64,000 bases of DNA from Psococerastis gibbosa. Its lineage: Eukaryota > Arthropoda > Insecta > Psocodea > Psocidae. Below the pieces are notes generated by a model, which was not told the DNA's origin, ran no database searches, and saw only the letters and a list, made by a program, of their open reading frames with translations. Positions 24,401-31,226 of this stretch are shown one piece after another. Made by a program: the position numbers and the translations under genes. The DNA is taken from assembly GCA_963971405.1 (NCBI GenBank), contig OZ020491.1, positions 10,286,855-10,350,854 of the forward strand, written 5' to 3'. How positions within the stretch are numbered: position 1 is the stretch's first letter; the number at the start of each line of letters is the position of its first letter.

Positions 24401-27400
24401 TGATCGCCCGGTCCCACTAACTCTTGGAATGTTTTCAATAGGATTATTCGATGGCACTGTTATGCATTGAAACTTAGGGGGTGCCGCCTTACTGATAACA
24501 TTGGCGTCATACCGAGCCATTTTTATTAAGTATGGCGGCACCCCTATGATCCAATGCATAGCTGTACCTCCAGTATTACTCACTAAAACATTTCTAAGCG
24601 TGGCGAGCGTGGCCCTATCATTGACTGCAAACAACCGTAACGTCGGCGTTAGTTAGGACACATCTAGACGATAGCGGCTATTAGCAATTTTTCAACAGCA
24701 ACGAACAAAATAATCTCTATTTTTCTTTTCTAAATGGGCATAAAATATAAAATAAAAATCAATCCCAGTGTTGAGCCGCTGACCCATTGTTAAAGTTTTG
24801 TTGCTAAAACTTGTATCCCTCTTAAATGTTAAGACGTAAAAAAATTGGCCCATGGGGGGATCGAACCCACGACCTTCGCGTTATTAGCACGACGCTCTAA
24901 CCAACTGAGCTAATGGGCCACTGCTGGTAGAGTGTTCTATATTCGTCACTTAACATTATCGATTGATGATGCAATGCAAAACTTGATTGAACATTGTGTA
25001 ATTTATCATGTCACATTACTATGATACAGAACATGGCATGCACCGCATATTGAAACTACAAGAGGAATGTACTAGATACTTTACTGTACTTTACTTTTTC
25101 GTGTCCAAGCGCGTCCAAAACTGGGCGAAATTCATAGCCGCCACATTGGCCTCCCACAGGTCTTCAGGTGTGCAGCGGTGGGGGCAAAGGCTGCACAGGA
25201 ACAGATGTTCTAAATCTTGGCGCTGGCCGCATGCGCAGAGGGTGTCATTTTCATCGAGCTGACCCCATCTAGCCCTGTTGGTCTTCGTACGGGCCGCACC
25301 AGAGCGTATTTGGTTTAGGGTCGCCCATGTTCGCCAGTCGAGATTGGTACCTGTCGTTTGAGGCGGCCGTAGAGGGTACCAGGCTGGAGGCTCCAGAGGG
25401 ACATTGCTAAGGAAACCTCTCCTGGACTGGAGACGAAGCTCTTCCTGAGGCACGGCCTCCTGTTCAAACATCACGTGCCTCTCGTCAAACGATTGTTTGA
25501 ATTTTTCATCGCACTCGACTGATTTTCTGCGGAGATTTGGTCTGTCGATTCCCCCGCACCGGTACTAGATAATAGATAGGCTATATGTTATTGTCGCAAC
25601 GGGTTGCTAAGTTGAACTTGGTTGCTATGACATCGTTGCGCAAAAACATGATAAGTAGTGGTACGGGCTCCGACTTTCCCCCGAAAGGTTTTTGGTTCGA
25701 GTCCCACGCTTGCTACATTTTCTAGCTATGCTTCAGTGGGCATGTAAAACAGGCAGGAGTGTAAGAAAGGGCTTTGTAGCCCAAACTCCGCTAAGTTGTC
25801 TTAGTAATAGAACAAAAGGTCATTATTTATTTATTTATACCTTGTTCGTTATTAAGAAATTGAGGCTTTTTAAGTTCGTTATTAAGAGATTAAAAGTTAA
25901 CGAGGCTGATAAATTAAGGAAACGGTAGTACTGCCTACCGTACTTCACTCTCTTAATAATAGATGCAATCTTTCCGTGGTCTTGTTTCGTTTTGGTAGAA
26001 TTTCTTGTCAAGTAGTCTATAAGACCTAACTTAAAATTACTCTATTTTCACATCTTTAAGCCACCCAAATTCACAACTGCTGCATTTTCAGATATTTACA
26101 TTATTTTCAGGGCCTTTGTAAAAAAATTGAGACTAAAATACAGTAACATCTGTTTATTATGACATGGAAGGGAATTGACAAACATTTCATAGTAAGCGGA
26201 TGTCATACAAAGCGTCTTGTGAATTTTTATTTATTTATATAAACATTGAAATATATATGTATTGTATGTATTTTAATAGAGAAACATTGCCGAGGGCGTA
26301 GTCAGTCATTATACCTAATATTTATTCAAAGTGGGACATGTAAGCGAAGTCATTATATCCTACTTTTTTACGAATTTTATATGATAACCAAATTTCCTTG
26401 TGTTGTGTCGTCATAACAGGCGGTTGATCAATATAGGCATAGTCATAGTAAACGGATGCTACTGTACATGAATTGGCTTATATTTCTTAGATAGTCGTAT
26501 ATACCATTAAAAAAAATCCAAAAAATCCATACGCTTTGCTTTCCCCTTCCGTTCCCATTAAACAAAGTGGATTCTTTTTGTTATTTCACTTCTACTGCGC
26601 ATTCCTTTATTTCTATTTCTTAAACGCGTCAATTGGCTTCAAATGCATTTTAAGAATGCGTGAGAGTCTGTTACACTGCAATATCTTTATACAATGTGTA
26701 GCTCTGATGTAGGGCATAAGATATATGGACGTGCTTTAATGTATTGGCACTTGAGAAACTACACAATGTGCATTTTAAACACACCGACGTAAAATACAGT
26801 ATACATAGTGAGAGTGGACATTGCAAGAATGTGTTTAATAATCTTTATATTGGAATTCCTATGCTTGGGGATTGGATCGTGTCATTTAAAAATTAAAAAT
26901 CCCATATAATTCAATGATTGATGACTTACTTGCACGTAACTACAAAAAGTTTCACGGGCTGGGTCAGATGATAATGCAGCAGAATCCGGGCTGATGGGCC
27001 GTGGTCATTCTGAGAGCTTATTTCCCAACGTTTCGTCAACATCTGCTGCAGACATCTTCAGTGGCACTACGTGGACTTCTAAGATTGCATCTCGGAGGCT
27101 TATAGTTGCAACTATTTGCTCTAATATTTATTTATATTTATTTTAAGGGGAGGGGTGGGAGACGAAGGCATCCGGGTTCCTGATTAGCTCGCTGCTAACT
27201 CAGCTTGTTTTCTGGGTGATAACGTCCATAAGCGGATCAAATTTTTTTTTTGGGGGGGGGGGGTGGAGTTTAACTTACCTCTTAATTCTATGTGCATACT
27301 TCTTCTGTGTCCAAAAAAGCTCATTTTAGAGGGGGCGAGGGCTATGTCCGCCAATGTTGATGTCATTATCATTATCGTCGTTTTTTTTTGTACAAGGCTG

Positions 27401-30400
27401 GGGGATACCATATTCGGAAAACTCATAATTTCTATGGCCTCTCTGTGTAGCCGAGGAAAGTACGGAGCACTTGTCGATAGTACTGTAGCTTGCTCAAAAC
27501 GTACTGTATGGCCTGTTTGCGTTAACTGACAGTACTTCCTCTTAGAATCCCTAATTTTCCATGTATATAATGATGATGACTTGCCTTGTCCAGTCCCGAA
27601 AAAAAATGATTTCCTGTGCTGCAAAATGGCGCGGGACGTGCATCATTGCATGTTATTGCACTCTATTGTCATTTTCTCATCTACTGACGCAAAAACAAGT
27701 TCGCCAATAACGCCCCCTGGGTGTTTATGTATTGCCGGTGGTCATAAATCTAAAGGCTAGTTCTTGAGTTAGCCATACCGTTTTTTTTCCTATTTCTATC
27801 GCTCTGGCGCCTCTGGCACAGCGTGGTGTCGCCTAAGAAGCACTTACGGTACCTATTTTCTATACATCACTGTCGGTAAATGCCGTTTGGTCTGGTCTGG
27901 TGTAGTATCAAGTGGGCCTAAGTACTTAGTGTACATTGTATATGACAGTACCGCAAAGGCTGGGTACGAATTGCAGACGTTTAAACAAAGTAACTGCAGC
28001 TCTATATTAAGCCTATGGACAGACGAATACTGTGCATCTCCTGGTGAGATCGTGTCCATATTGCTGAGGTCCGGAGGCCAATGTATACAGAAGCCGAGTT
28101 GCTGCTGACAGTTAAGAAATGGAAACTAACATACTTTGGCCTTGCCTTTCGAAGAATGGCCAGAAAGAAAGTGTGGAACTTGAACCAACAACCTTTCGGG
28201 TGGAAGTCGGAGTCTGTACCACTACCCTACATGTTATGACTCATAATTGTGTTCCATCCCCGTAGGTGCAGATAAGCCGTGGGATGAGATTCTGGGGGGG
28301 GGGGGGGGTTACCCTGGGGCAACTTTTTTTTAGATAACATGTGACCCTATCGGTACATTCACGTTTTTTTTTTGCCTGGAAGGATCCGCTACTGAAGAAG
28401 TCGTGGTTTGATGACATTTGAAAAGTCAAGTTTTTGCATTACAAGCAGTGATAATAATATTGTAGCATGCATTAGGCCCGACTTGGTGAGCTGGCTAAAA
28501 AAATTCCTTTCTACTGAGGTCGAACTCATGATCTTCCTGTTCATAACCTACTTCTGGTACAAGCTTGTATCATATCGGCCTACTAAATTTTAAACAAAGA
28601 GGTGGCCCAGTTTTTTCGTTTCATTAGTCTCAAAACTCATTGCAATTGAATGACGCTACCTTGGCCTTCTAATACGAATTTAATTGCACTTAGAGATAAT
28701 AAAGGAAAGATCCGTTAGTAGTGTGGTCCAAAAACTTGTTTACATTTGCAGATCTCGAATCGAGTCGAGATTCTCGAGCCTAAGCATCATTCCTTTGGCC
28801 CCATTCCTGTTTTTTTTTTTTCCATTTTGTTGATGGAAATTGTTGTATTTCACCTTTGTCTTAATTAATTGCATATGGGTTTATTTCCCATCGCGCCTGC
28901 TGGCTTGGATCGGTCAATTAGGCGAAGTAGGACAGGTTTTTGGCTAAAACTTACTCGGCACCTGTTATGTTATCCAAGTTTATTGTCTGTCGATTTTTTC
29001 CTTCATTTTATATGTCCCGTTAAACTAACCGTTCTTGTGCATTTGTTTTCATCAATTCACTCTTAATGTTTATACCCTTACATTTATTGTTTTGGTTGTA
29101 TTAGATGCAATTTTCCGGTTCGATTACCCCCCTGGCCACCCCCGGATTACCCCAAATAATGTAATGTGTAAATTTAAAAAAAGGTTTGGAGCCGTTTATG
29201 AGAAAATATGTTATAGCATTTTGGAGTTTTTGGGTGGTAGAACCTACCAAAATTGAGTGGTAATTGTAATGTTTTTTGAAAAGCTTTTCATGGCCTACTT
29301 ATGGTCCCATGGGTCCCTTGTCCAATGCCAATGACCCAATAGATTTCGGTTGTTATTGTTGCCGTATGAACTTTTGGCCATTGGCAAACTGGTATACGTT
29401 CTCGTTGTCAACCTACGCCGGCTACAAGCGATAATGGACAAGCTGGGACAAGCTTACCATTGACGCAATCAAACAGGTGAAAGCAGGACTTAACCAAGTA
29501 CAGATACGAGTCAAAAAATTGAGTTAGCCCAACTTGAAAAAAAAATTATCTTATACGATATAATATGAATTTCATCAATCAAATTTCATCCAATCGTTGC
29601 TTGCTCTTATTCGAGGGCATGGCAGGAGGCGCCATATTAAAAACATCCTTGGCTGGAGTGAATATCTTATCTCTCCTATATAGAACTCTGCCTTTAAGCA
29701 TATTAGTAAATAATAAATAAATATTGACTTTTTGTTCTATTACTAAGCCTACCTAGCGGATTTAGTGCTATAAAGCCCTCTCTTACACACAACTAGGAAA
29801 GCCTGCTTTACATGCCCTCCGGAGCATGGCCAGAAAATGTAGCAAGTGTGGGACTCGAACCAACATCCTTTCGGGTGAAAGTCGGAGTCTGTACCACTAC
29901 TCTAAATGTCCAGTCCATGCAGGTATGGGAGCAGCTGTCACATTGTGGCTCTCACAGCCATCCTCGGAAATCTGTGAACCTTGACTTTGATACATAAACC
30001 CATAAATAATATTAACCATTATGAATGCGTGCATTATTGCATGCACGTCCGAGTGCAGTTGCAGTGCTTTCCCAGGCCGGCCCGGCCCTTGTGTCAATCT
30101 GTACCTGGATGCCTTGCATTTTGCATCTTACTCACACCACGCCCCTCTCCGGACAAATGCTACAGTTATATCAACTTAATATTAAAAGTTATGGGTGGCG
30201 CTTACCCGCTCTCTGATGCTCTGGTATGTGGGAATTGTCAGGTAACCATGACCTATCTGGCTATCTGCAGCCCTATTATGGCGATTTGGGATTATTGTAA
30301 CACCGGGGCTTATTTTTTAATATTAAATTAGTAAGGCGCCCATTCCACCGACCGGCTAGGGCTATTTACAAAAACAGTGACGTGGTAGCAGACATTCAAG

Positions 30401-31226
30401 ACTTAGGCGGGGTTTCCACCGACCTCGCATTGCAGAATTGACGGAAATGTTTATTTTCCTCTATGCCATAGTTAAAATTGATCAATGATCTTACGGTAAA
30501 ATCTCAAACAAACAAACTAAAATTAAAAAATGGCGTCATGGGATATGTTAAGTACAAACATTTTAATAGATTTCTATAAAAAGAAAAATTCAAATTTCCG
30601 TCAATGTCATTTTCATTCTGCAATGCGAGGTCGATGGAAACGCCACCTAAGTCTTGAATGTCTGCTACCACGTCACCGTTTTTGTAAATAGCCCTAGCCG
30701 GTCGGTGGAATGGGCGCCTTAGGTATCACGTGACGGTGTTAAAATATGCGGGGGAAATTCAAATTAATTAAATTATTGGAATACAAGAGAATGGTTGCAT
30801 TGTTTTATAATTGAAGGAAATACTAATAAACATTAAAATGTACAGGTAGAATTTTGAAATAATAAAGTATTTTAATTAATGTGTCTACGTCTAAGGGAGA
30901 AAAAAAAATTTAGCGGAGGATTAATTTATCAATTTTGCATTTTGCACTCATTTGTTTAAAACAATTGAATAAACCCCGGTATTATGTTAATCCCAAATCG
31001 CCATAATAGGGCTACAGTACTTTTTCTGACCATCCCAAACTACCAAAGTTATAGTTATACAGATTGTTGTATTGTTACAGTATGGAAACGTTTCAAACCG
31101 CTGGTGTTCAAATGCTCAAGGAGTTTAGGGCCCTACTTTCACAACGGCCCATCCCTGTCACGTGGATGAGAATGCTTCAACTAGCAGCGCTTAATATTTT
31201 CGCAATAGAACATACCAAGCTTAAGG
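6354..31226 (+). CDS. SMG6: SMG6 / EST1A, NMD endonuclease (exons 1-13, C-terminus missing)
   Basis: Thirteen exons join in phase to about 1118 residues. SMG6 cuts mRNAs near premature stop codons in nonsense-mediated decay and binds the exon junction complex and UPF1. Visible parts: an EJC-binding-motif-like segment NDRQLYQPRQG (residues 36-46); a disordered, charged, Arg/Ser/Asn/Gly-rich region (about 50-740) with SRQLYDPSNPARP resembling the vertebrate RRLWDPNNPDQ; then the 14-3-3-like/TPR helical domain from about 741, with SLGDLARYREQ, GRPYYQLGV, KFDAVYYYMRSL, REIWIHP, and METFQ...LKEFRALL...RMLQLAALNIF. Each has a close counterpart in vertebrate SMG6. The last exon seen ends with one base of the next codon, where the family continues Asp-Cys. 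The rest of the helical domain and the PIN nuclease domain (three catalytic Asp) are not found up to 64000. Introns are GT-AG, with one weaker donor (GTTAGA, exon 11). Confidence 0.93.
6818..7475 (+). mobile_element. R1 repeat copy in SMG6 intron 1
   Basis: Starts with the family hairpin CCAATTTATACGTAGTATGA, then GGAAAGCTTTGAGATGGTCG, and keeps the order of the 34305-35133 copy to the block CCCTGCCA. It has no open frame and its right end is lost. Confidence 0.6.
7808..7943. mobile_element. foldback element
   Basis: Inverted arms AAGAATCAGTAGAAAATGGG / CCCAATTTCTACTGGTTCTT enclose a loop with GTCAACTTCCATAATC. The left margin (GGCTTTCGCGGCCAGAGTC) is shared with repeats at 63270, suggesting a larger dispersed family. 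Confidence 0.6.
8301..8690. mobile_element. 390-bp palindromic MITE, family 2
   Basis: Arms start AGGAGTGTACCGCCCGTAGG and close CCTACGGGCTGTACACTCTT. Pairing runs nearly the whole length, with a centre at about 8490-8510. A second copy is at 60875-61268. It sits in SMG6 intron 1, 229 bp before exon 2. Non-coding. Confidence 0.8.
8919..9835 (+). CDS. SMG6: SMG6 exon 2 (EJC-binding motif, disordered region)
   Basis: Acceptor TTCTTCCAG at 8918, donor CAG/GTATGC at 9836. Residues 18-323. NDRQLYQPRQG resembles the repeated vertebrate PDLxIYxPG EJC-binding motifs; only one copy is obvious. It is followed by acidic and Lys-rich low-complexity sequence (DWAEAAAAELEMEEQLI) and a Gly/Arg end (GRGRGRRPGQ). 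It ends in phase 0. Confidence 0.9.
10125..10260. repeat. foldback element in SMG6 intron 2
   Basis: Inverted arms pair GACGTCACAG...ATGCTGGCAAAAG...ACCAGTTACCTAGC with GCTAGGTAAACTGGT...CTTTTGCCAG...GACGTC, with an 18-bp loop near 10195-10210. No copy with the same arms was seen elsewhere in the window. Confidence 0.6.
10425..10610. repeat. foldback element in SMG6 intron 2
   Basis: Inverted arms include GAGTCTGCTTCAGAAGATTT / AAATCTTCTGAAGTAGACT and ATGGGTAGTTGCAAA / TTTGCACAACTATTCACG. The sequence ACTTCAGAAGATTTCTG and CACGCCAGCTT recur in the foldback at 52180-52400, so the two belong to one family. Confidence 0.6.
10688..10974 (+). CDS. SMG6: SMG6 exon 3 (disordered region)
   Basis: Acceptor GATTTAG at 10687, donor AG/GTGTGT. 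Starts in phase 0 with NPADTNRRRGDSR, rich in Arg, Asp, Tyr, His and Asn (YHNVNVNVNGGSKYDSD), and ends ...LSSHR with AG of a split codon. The open frame runs on to 11161 only because it enters the MITE at 11052; that extension is not coding. Confidence 0.8.
11052..11441. mobile_element. nested double-palindrome MITE, family 1
   Basis: The outer palindrome starts TTAGGTGCCCATTCCATCGA and ends in TGGGCGCCTAA. A second palindrome (11123-11370; start TTAGGTGGCGTTTCCACCGA, end CAACCTAA) sits exactly between GACATTCAAGAC and GTCTTGAATGTC of the outer arms, that is, at the outer hairpin tip. Total 390 bp, the same as the copy at 30332. It lies 77 bp after the exon 3 donor. Confidence 0.85.
11852..12195 (-). 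pseudogene. 5'-truncated LINE, ORF2 C-terminal end with (ATTGT)n tail
   Basis: On the minus strand a frame reads QGFAYLRKLPIELRAARNAS, then NFPKLLRNHLLEKAFHTVTE and a stop at 11954. This is like the N-x-L-P-x-E-L-R end of LINE ORF2 proteins. A short 3' UTR and (ATTGT)n at about 11854-11876 follow, the mark of target-primed insertion. It lies antisense in SMG6 intron 3. Confidence 0.65.
12249..12437 (+). CDS. SMG6: SMG6 exon 4 (symmetric phase-2 exon)
   Basis: Acceptor TTATGCAG, donor CCCAG/GTATGC. The first base completes AG/G (Arg): SGRSFSPEPKSVASAP..., ending PSLMPPR. Length 189, a multiple of three, with the same phase on both sides. Ser/Pro-rich and likely disordered. Confidence 0.8.
12862..13337. 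mobile_element. foldback element in SMG6 intron 4
   Basis: Arms of about 90 bp: GTATTCACAGCATTTCGAT...CCCTAAGGGAAAGTA...TTTTTCTACGGTAGAAAAA on the left and the complement on the right (13240-13335). The 290-bp centre shows no coding sequence. Confidence 0.65.
13528..13755 (+). CDS. SMG6: SMG6 exon 5 (Arg/Ser-rich, symmetric phase-2 exon)
   Basis: Acceptor TGTCCATCAG, donor GAGAG/GTAAAT. Codes for SRERRGTYRRHERSQSRDSG, then a GVGGGNGSGGG linker and repeats of SRENSRDRKEW / SRENSRER. Length 228. RS-like composition suggests a phosphorylated, RNA- or protein-binding disordered segment. Confidence 0.85.
13851..14048 (+). repeat. tandem duplication of 99 bp
   Basis: Two adjacent, almost identical units (GTTGCTGCAAACAAACCTCT ... 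CACGTTGGCTACCTTTCT) at 13851-13949 and 13950-14048. The first begins about 95 bp after the exon 5 donor. Open frames across it are only by-products of the duplication. Confidence 0.85.
14510..14884 (+). CDS. SMG6: SMG6 exon 6 (Asn/Ser/Pro-rich, symmetric phase-2 exon)
   Basis: Acceptor GGATTTTCTCAG, donor ACGAG/GTATGG. Starts DWRRSNSRETSHEATDWRKG; the end has SRQLYDPSNPARPIVV, which resembles the short motif before the ordered domain in vertebrate SMG6. Length 375. A 499-bp MITE begins 46 bp after the exon. Confidence 0.88.
14930..15428. mobile_element. 499-bp MITE, family 3
   Basis: Terminal inverted repeats AGGGGTCTTCACAGTGTT... / AACACTGTGAAGACCCCT, with subterminal GTTATCGAGTTA repeated inverted. 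It is flanked by AGT on both sides, a likely 3-bp target duplication. A second copy is at 32631-33138. Non-coding; 46 bp after SMG6 exon 6. Confidence 0.8.
15975..16196 (+). mobile_element. R1 fragment in SMG6 intron 6
   Basis: GTTAGTATAAGGAAGGTTTT, then GATTTCAACGGATTTGTAAG and CTACTCGATAGATTTCGAGG follow the R1 order, truncated on the right. Confidence 0.6.
16410..16665 (+). mobile_element. half copy of nested MITE family 1, abutting SMG6 exon 7
   Basis: Left outer arm (TAAGGCGCTTATTCCACC...GTAGTAGCAGATATC) followed at its tip by the left half of the inner element (AAGGCGGGGTTTCCACCGAC...). The inner half matches the 30403 copy to AACATTTTAATAGATT, then stops 17 bp before the exon 7 boundary. 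Both right halves are gone. Confidence 0.75.
16682..16855 (+). CDS. SMG6: SMG6 exon 7 (Met/His/Gln-rich, symmetric phase-2 exon)
   Basis: Acceptor GATCTATTTCAG, donor GAAAG/GTAAAT. The first base completes AG/C (Ser): MPSKVSRSAPAMQHQPAGH..., ending HPIYFAIAER. Length 174. The acceptor is preceded, 17 bp away, by half a palindromic MITE (16410-16665), so the end of the intron is largely transposon-derived. Confidence 0.8.
16995..17100. repeat. short foldback element
   Basis: TGTCATCCGCCATTTTGTAT at 16996 pairs with ATACAAAATGGCGGATGACA near 17074. The 60-bp loop has no special features. It is in SMG6 intron 7. Confidence 0.6.
17388..17470 (+). mobile_element. R1 fragment with internal deletion
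   Basis: TAAGGAAAGCTTTGTGATGG TCGAAATT joins directly to GCAGGTTGCTTTCATAAAG, a part found about 500 bp further on in the full copy. Confidence 0.5.
17490..17632. repeat. foldback with shared central module
   Basis: The ends CCGTCATTAGTGCATCAATA / AATTATTGATTCATAAATGAC(GG) pair. The centre (TTTAAGGAGACTATTATGTA GATACTTAACTTATC...) is nearly the same as the centre of the different foldback at 43675-43933, so two unlike palindromes share one core. Confidence 0.55.
18165..18610 (-). pseudogene. 5'-truncated LINE ORF2 C-terminus with (AAAAGT)n tail
   Basis: Minus-strand frame of 107 codons with MRMLRRSCGLTLRDQRANQD, then EKRLNWWGNVLRRDENHLVK and GRRPPGRPRVTLG. This is the classic LINE ORF2 C-terminal layout (M-L-R...G-x-x-x-R-D...R-L-x-W-x-G...G-R-P-R). 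A frameshift near 18280 leads to TVWKRCCRAADPP-like sequence and a TAAAAGTAAAAGTAAC tail. The plus-strand open frame here is a shadow. It lies in SMG6 intron 7. Confidence 0.75.
18751..19069 (+). CDS. SMG6: SMG6 exon 8 (start of helical domain)
   Basis: Acceptor GTTTTTTTAG, donor GAAGAG/GTAAGT. RHPQLHETMRQIE..., then LRDLLWLELKVCNNENLEPIFWKIAYHNLIEALKG opens the 14-3-3-like helical array, matching the vertebrate helix pair around the DQILWKNAFYQVIE segment. It ends in phase 0 (NILEE). Confidence 0.93.
19918..20262 (+). repeat. dispersed repeat R4
   Basis: Starts CCTTACCAAGTTGAATCCA, includes GTCCTGGTCACCTCCGAA and GTGTGACTT, and ends ...AAGCAGAAATGCTGAAAG. Other copies: 45648-45935 (minus) and 49853-50070 (plus). 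Copies share order but differ by indels. It has no open frame and the class is not recognised. It is in SMG6 intron 8, ending about 75 bp before exon 9. Confidence 0.6.
20336..20547 (+). CDS. SMG6: SMG6 exon 9 (14-3-3-like domain)
   Basis: Acceptor CATTTTAAG, donor AAAT/GTAAGT. GFRYYEDLIEGLETNYNFKL, then ILSAQKLLLSLGDLARYREQ; the last motif is a signature of the EST1/SMG5-7 family (vertebrate ...GDIARYREQ). It ends in phase 2. Confidence 0.95.
21300..21378 (+). CDS. SMG6: SMG6 exon 10 (TPR-like helix)
   Basis: Acceptor TTATTGCAG, donor TTTCT/GTAAGT. YYTRALSLNPKSGRPYYQLG plus VISFIS matches the vertebrate AxxIAPKNGRPYNQLALLA segment. At 79 nt it is too short to find by open-frame length alone; phase and homology give it. 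Confidence 0.95.
21424..21652 (+). mobile_element. tRNA-derived SINE, full-length copy
   Basis: The head is tRNA-like, with GTAGAGTGGTGGAACAG and a B-box GGTTCGAGTCC at 21474-21484. The body is CATGCTTCGGAGTGCATGTA. The 3' tail AGTTGAGTGTAAGAGAGGG ...AGCCCTAACTCCGCTAGGTTGG ends in AT-rich repeats. The tail matches the LINE end at 22852-22935. Other copies are at 25648, 29704, 35961, 42735, 55000 and 60480. It lies in SMG6 intron 10. Confidence 0.85.
21762..21872 (+). CDS. SMG6: SMG6 exon 11 (YYYMRSL helix)
   Basis: Acceptor CTTTTTCAG, donor AAGAAG/GTTAGA. KRKFDAVYYYMRSLMVAHPQ then RSARESLLTLFEEFRKK, the best conserved block of EST1-type proteins. The donor GTTAGA is weak, but it joins in phase to the next exon. 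Reading through gives only VRKKDNYENY... and a stop at 21945. Confidence 0.9.
22010..22935 (+). pseudogene. 5'-truncated LINE (CR1/L2/jockey-like), ORF2 C-terminus and 3' end
   Basis: Open frame to the stop at 22730 gives about 240 residues of the thumb and C-terminal part of a LINE ORF2: NLGVMLDSTLSWHEQVS, FPHFDYCDSLL, RLQRAQNCCIRF, YKILNGFAPSYF and LLWNSLPTHIKESPSLPIFK, in the order seen in CR1/L2/jockey-type proteins. The 3' UTR of about 200 bp ends with GTTGAGTGTAAGAAAGGGCC ...GGCCCTAACTCCGCTAGG... and (ATT)n. The reverse transcriptase core is lost. The long intact frame suggests a recent insertion. It lies in SMG6 intron 11, sense orientation. Confidence 0.85.
22930..23115 (-). pseudogene. 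LINE reverse transcriptase core remnant
   Basis: On the minus strand GVPQGSILGPTLF is read at about 23060-23022, the conserved palm motif of LINE reverse transcriptases. It is followed, after a gap, by LLADDGNN, a degenerate F/Y-A-D-D box. The frame is interrupted by stops. It directly abuts the (ATT)n tail of the opposite-strand LINE. Confidence 0.7.
23179..23444 (+). CDS. SMG6: SMG6 exon 12
   Basis: Acceptor TTCCTTATAG, donor GTTGG/GTGAGT. YESVNRTKVAEEKNVIEKER is a charged coiled segment; LRREIWIHPC is the conserved IWIHP motif; then LSAMSPADINKQLTTSYLYV with HGKIFSKVG matches the vertebrate SPSDLNKRFILSFLHAHGKL. It ends in phase 2. Confidence 0.94.
24000..24245 (+). pseudogene. LINE 3'-end fragment with (GAA)n tail
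   Basis: AMMIANIR and a stop (24187-24213), followed by GAAGAAGAAGAAGAAA. The same end is read in the antisense copy at 46400-46785. Only the last few dozen codons at most are left. Confidence 0.4.
24470..24560. repeat. GC-rich hairpin
   Basis: AGGGGGTGCCGCCTTACT pairs with AGTATGGCGGCACCCCTA around a 35-bp loop. Outer pairing (ATGCATTGAAAC / ATCCAATGCAT) extends the stem. Isolated in this window; it may be a MITE core. Confidence 0.5.
24846..24919 (-). tRNA. tRNA-Ile(AAU)
   Basis: 74-nt cloverleaf on the minus strand. Acceptor GGCCCAT/ATGGGCC with discriminator A; D-arm GCTCAGTTGGTTAGAGC; anticodon stem TCGTG/CGCGA with loop CTAATAA, anticodon AAT (Ile); T-loop TTCGATC. A-box and B-box (GGTTCGATCCC) are intact. 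A run of seven T follows the 3' end (24844-24838), a Pol III terminator. One T-stem pair (GTGGG/CCCCC) is mismatched. It differs from the common animal Ile gene by a compensated acceptor pair. It is antisense in SMG6 intron 12. Confidence 0.93.
25060..25560 (-). pseudogene. 5'-truncated LINE ORF2 C-terminus with C-x-C zinc-knuckle-like end
   Basis: Minus-strand frame of at least 127 codons: NLDWRTWATLNQIRSGAART, then CACGQRQDLEHLFLCSLC. The W-x-x-L-N-x-x-R-S-G and C-x-C-G...H...C spacing is typical of the C-terminal end of jockey/R1-type LINEs. The open frame continues back to about 25540. After the stop the sequence is AAAGTA-rich. Another clade than the 22010 LINE. Confidence 0.75.
25648..25840 (+). 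mobile_element. tRNA-derived SINE copy
   Basis: B-box GGTTCGAGTCCC, body ATGCTTCAGTGGGCATGTAA with a small deletion, tail GAGTGTAAGAAAGGGCTTTG ...ACTCCGCTAAG, then (ATTT)n. It is in SMG6 intron 12. Confidence 0.8.
26985..27080 (+). repeat. dispersed repeat fragment (CAACGTTTCGTCAACATCTG)
   Basis: GGGCTGATGGGCCGTGGTC followed by CAACGTTTCGTCAAC ATCTGCTGCAGACATCTTC. Related pieces occur at 7808-7943 and 63240-63375, always with the cggctttc.cggc...agtc margin. Class not assigned. Confidence 0.45.
28136..28245 (-). mobile_element. SINE head fragment
   Basis: Complement of the SINE head: the B-box appears as GAACTTGAACC and is degenerate; ACCTTTCGGGTGGAAGTCGG matches other copies. The tail is missing. 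Confidence 0.65.
29285..29512 (-). repeat. dispersed ~220-bp repeat, copy 1
   Basis: Collinear, inverted match to 50905-51110: TGGCCATTGGCAAACTGGTA and CTCGTTGTCAACCTACGCCGG correspond to TACCAGTTTGCCAATGGCCA and CCGGTGTAGGTTGACATCGAG. No recognisable promoter or frame. Confidence 0.6.
29704..29912 (-). mobile_element. tRNA-derived SINE, near full-length
   Basis: All parts in complement: (AAAT)n, CTATTACTAAGCCTACCTAG, AGTGCTATAAAGCCCTCTCT, CATGCCCTCCGGAGCATG, GGACTCGAACC (B-box) and TACCACTACTCTA. It is in SMG6 intron 12. Confidence 0.85.
30332..30721. mobile_element. nested double-palindrome MITE, family 1, best copy
   Basis: Outer ends TAAGGCGCCCATTCCACCGA / TCGGTGGAATGGGCGCCTTA; the TA at both ends may be the target site. 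The inner palindrome at 30403-30650 starts TTAGGCGGGGTTTCCACCGA and ends CGCCACCTAA, placed between GACATTCAAGAC and GTCTTGAATGTC. Total 390 bp and inner 248 bp, identical to the 11052 copy. It lies 360 bp before SMG6 exon 13. Confidence 0.88.
31081..31226 (+). CDS. SMG6: SMG6 exon 13 (last exon recognised)
   Basis: Acceptor ATTGTTACAG, donor AAGG/GTAAGT. The GG left over from exon 12 plus T makes Gly, then METFQTAGVQMLKEFRALLS and WMRMLQLAALNIFAIEHTKL plus K. It matches the vertebrate METFPAV...LKEF...RMLQLMTINMFAV. Intron 12 before it is 7.6 kb. One base of the next codon is left; no continuation exon was recognised downstream. Confidence 0.93.
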
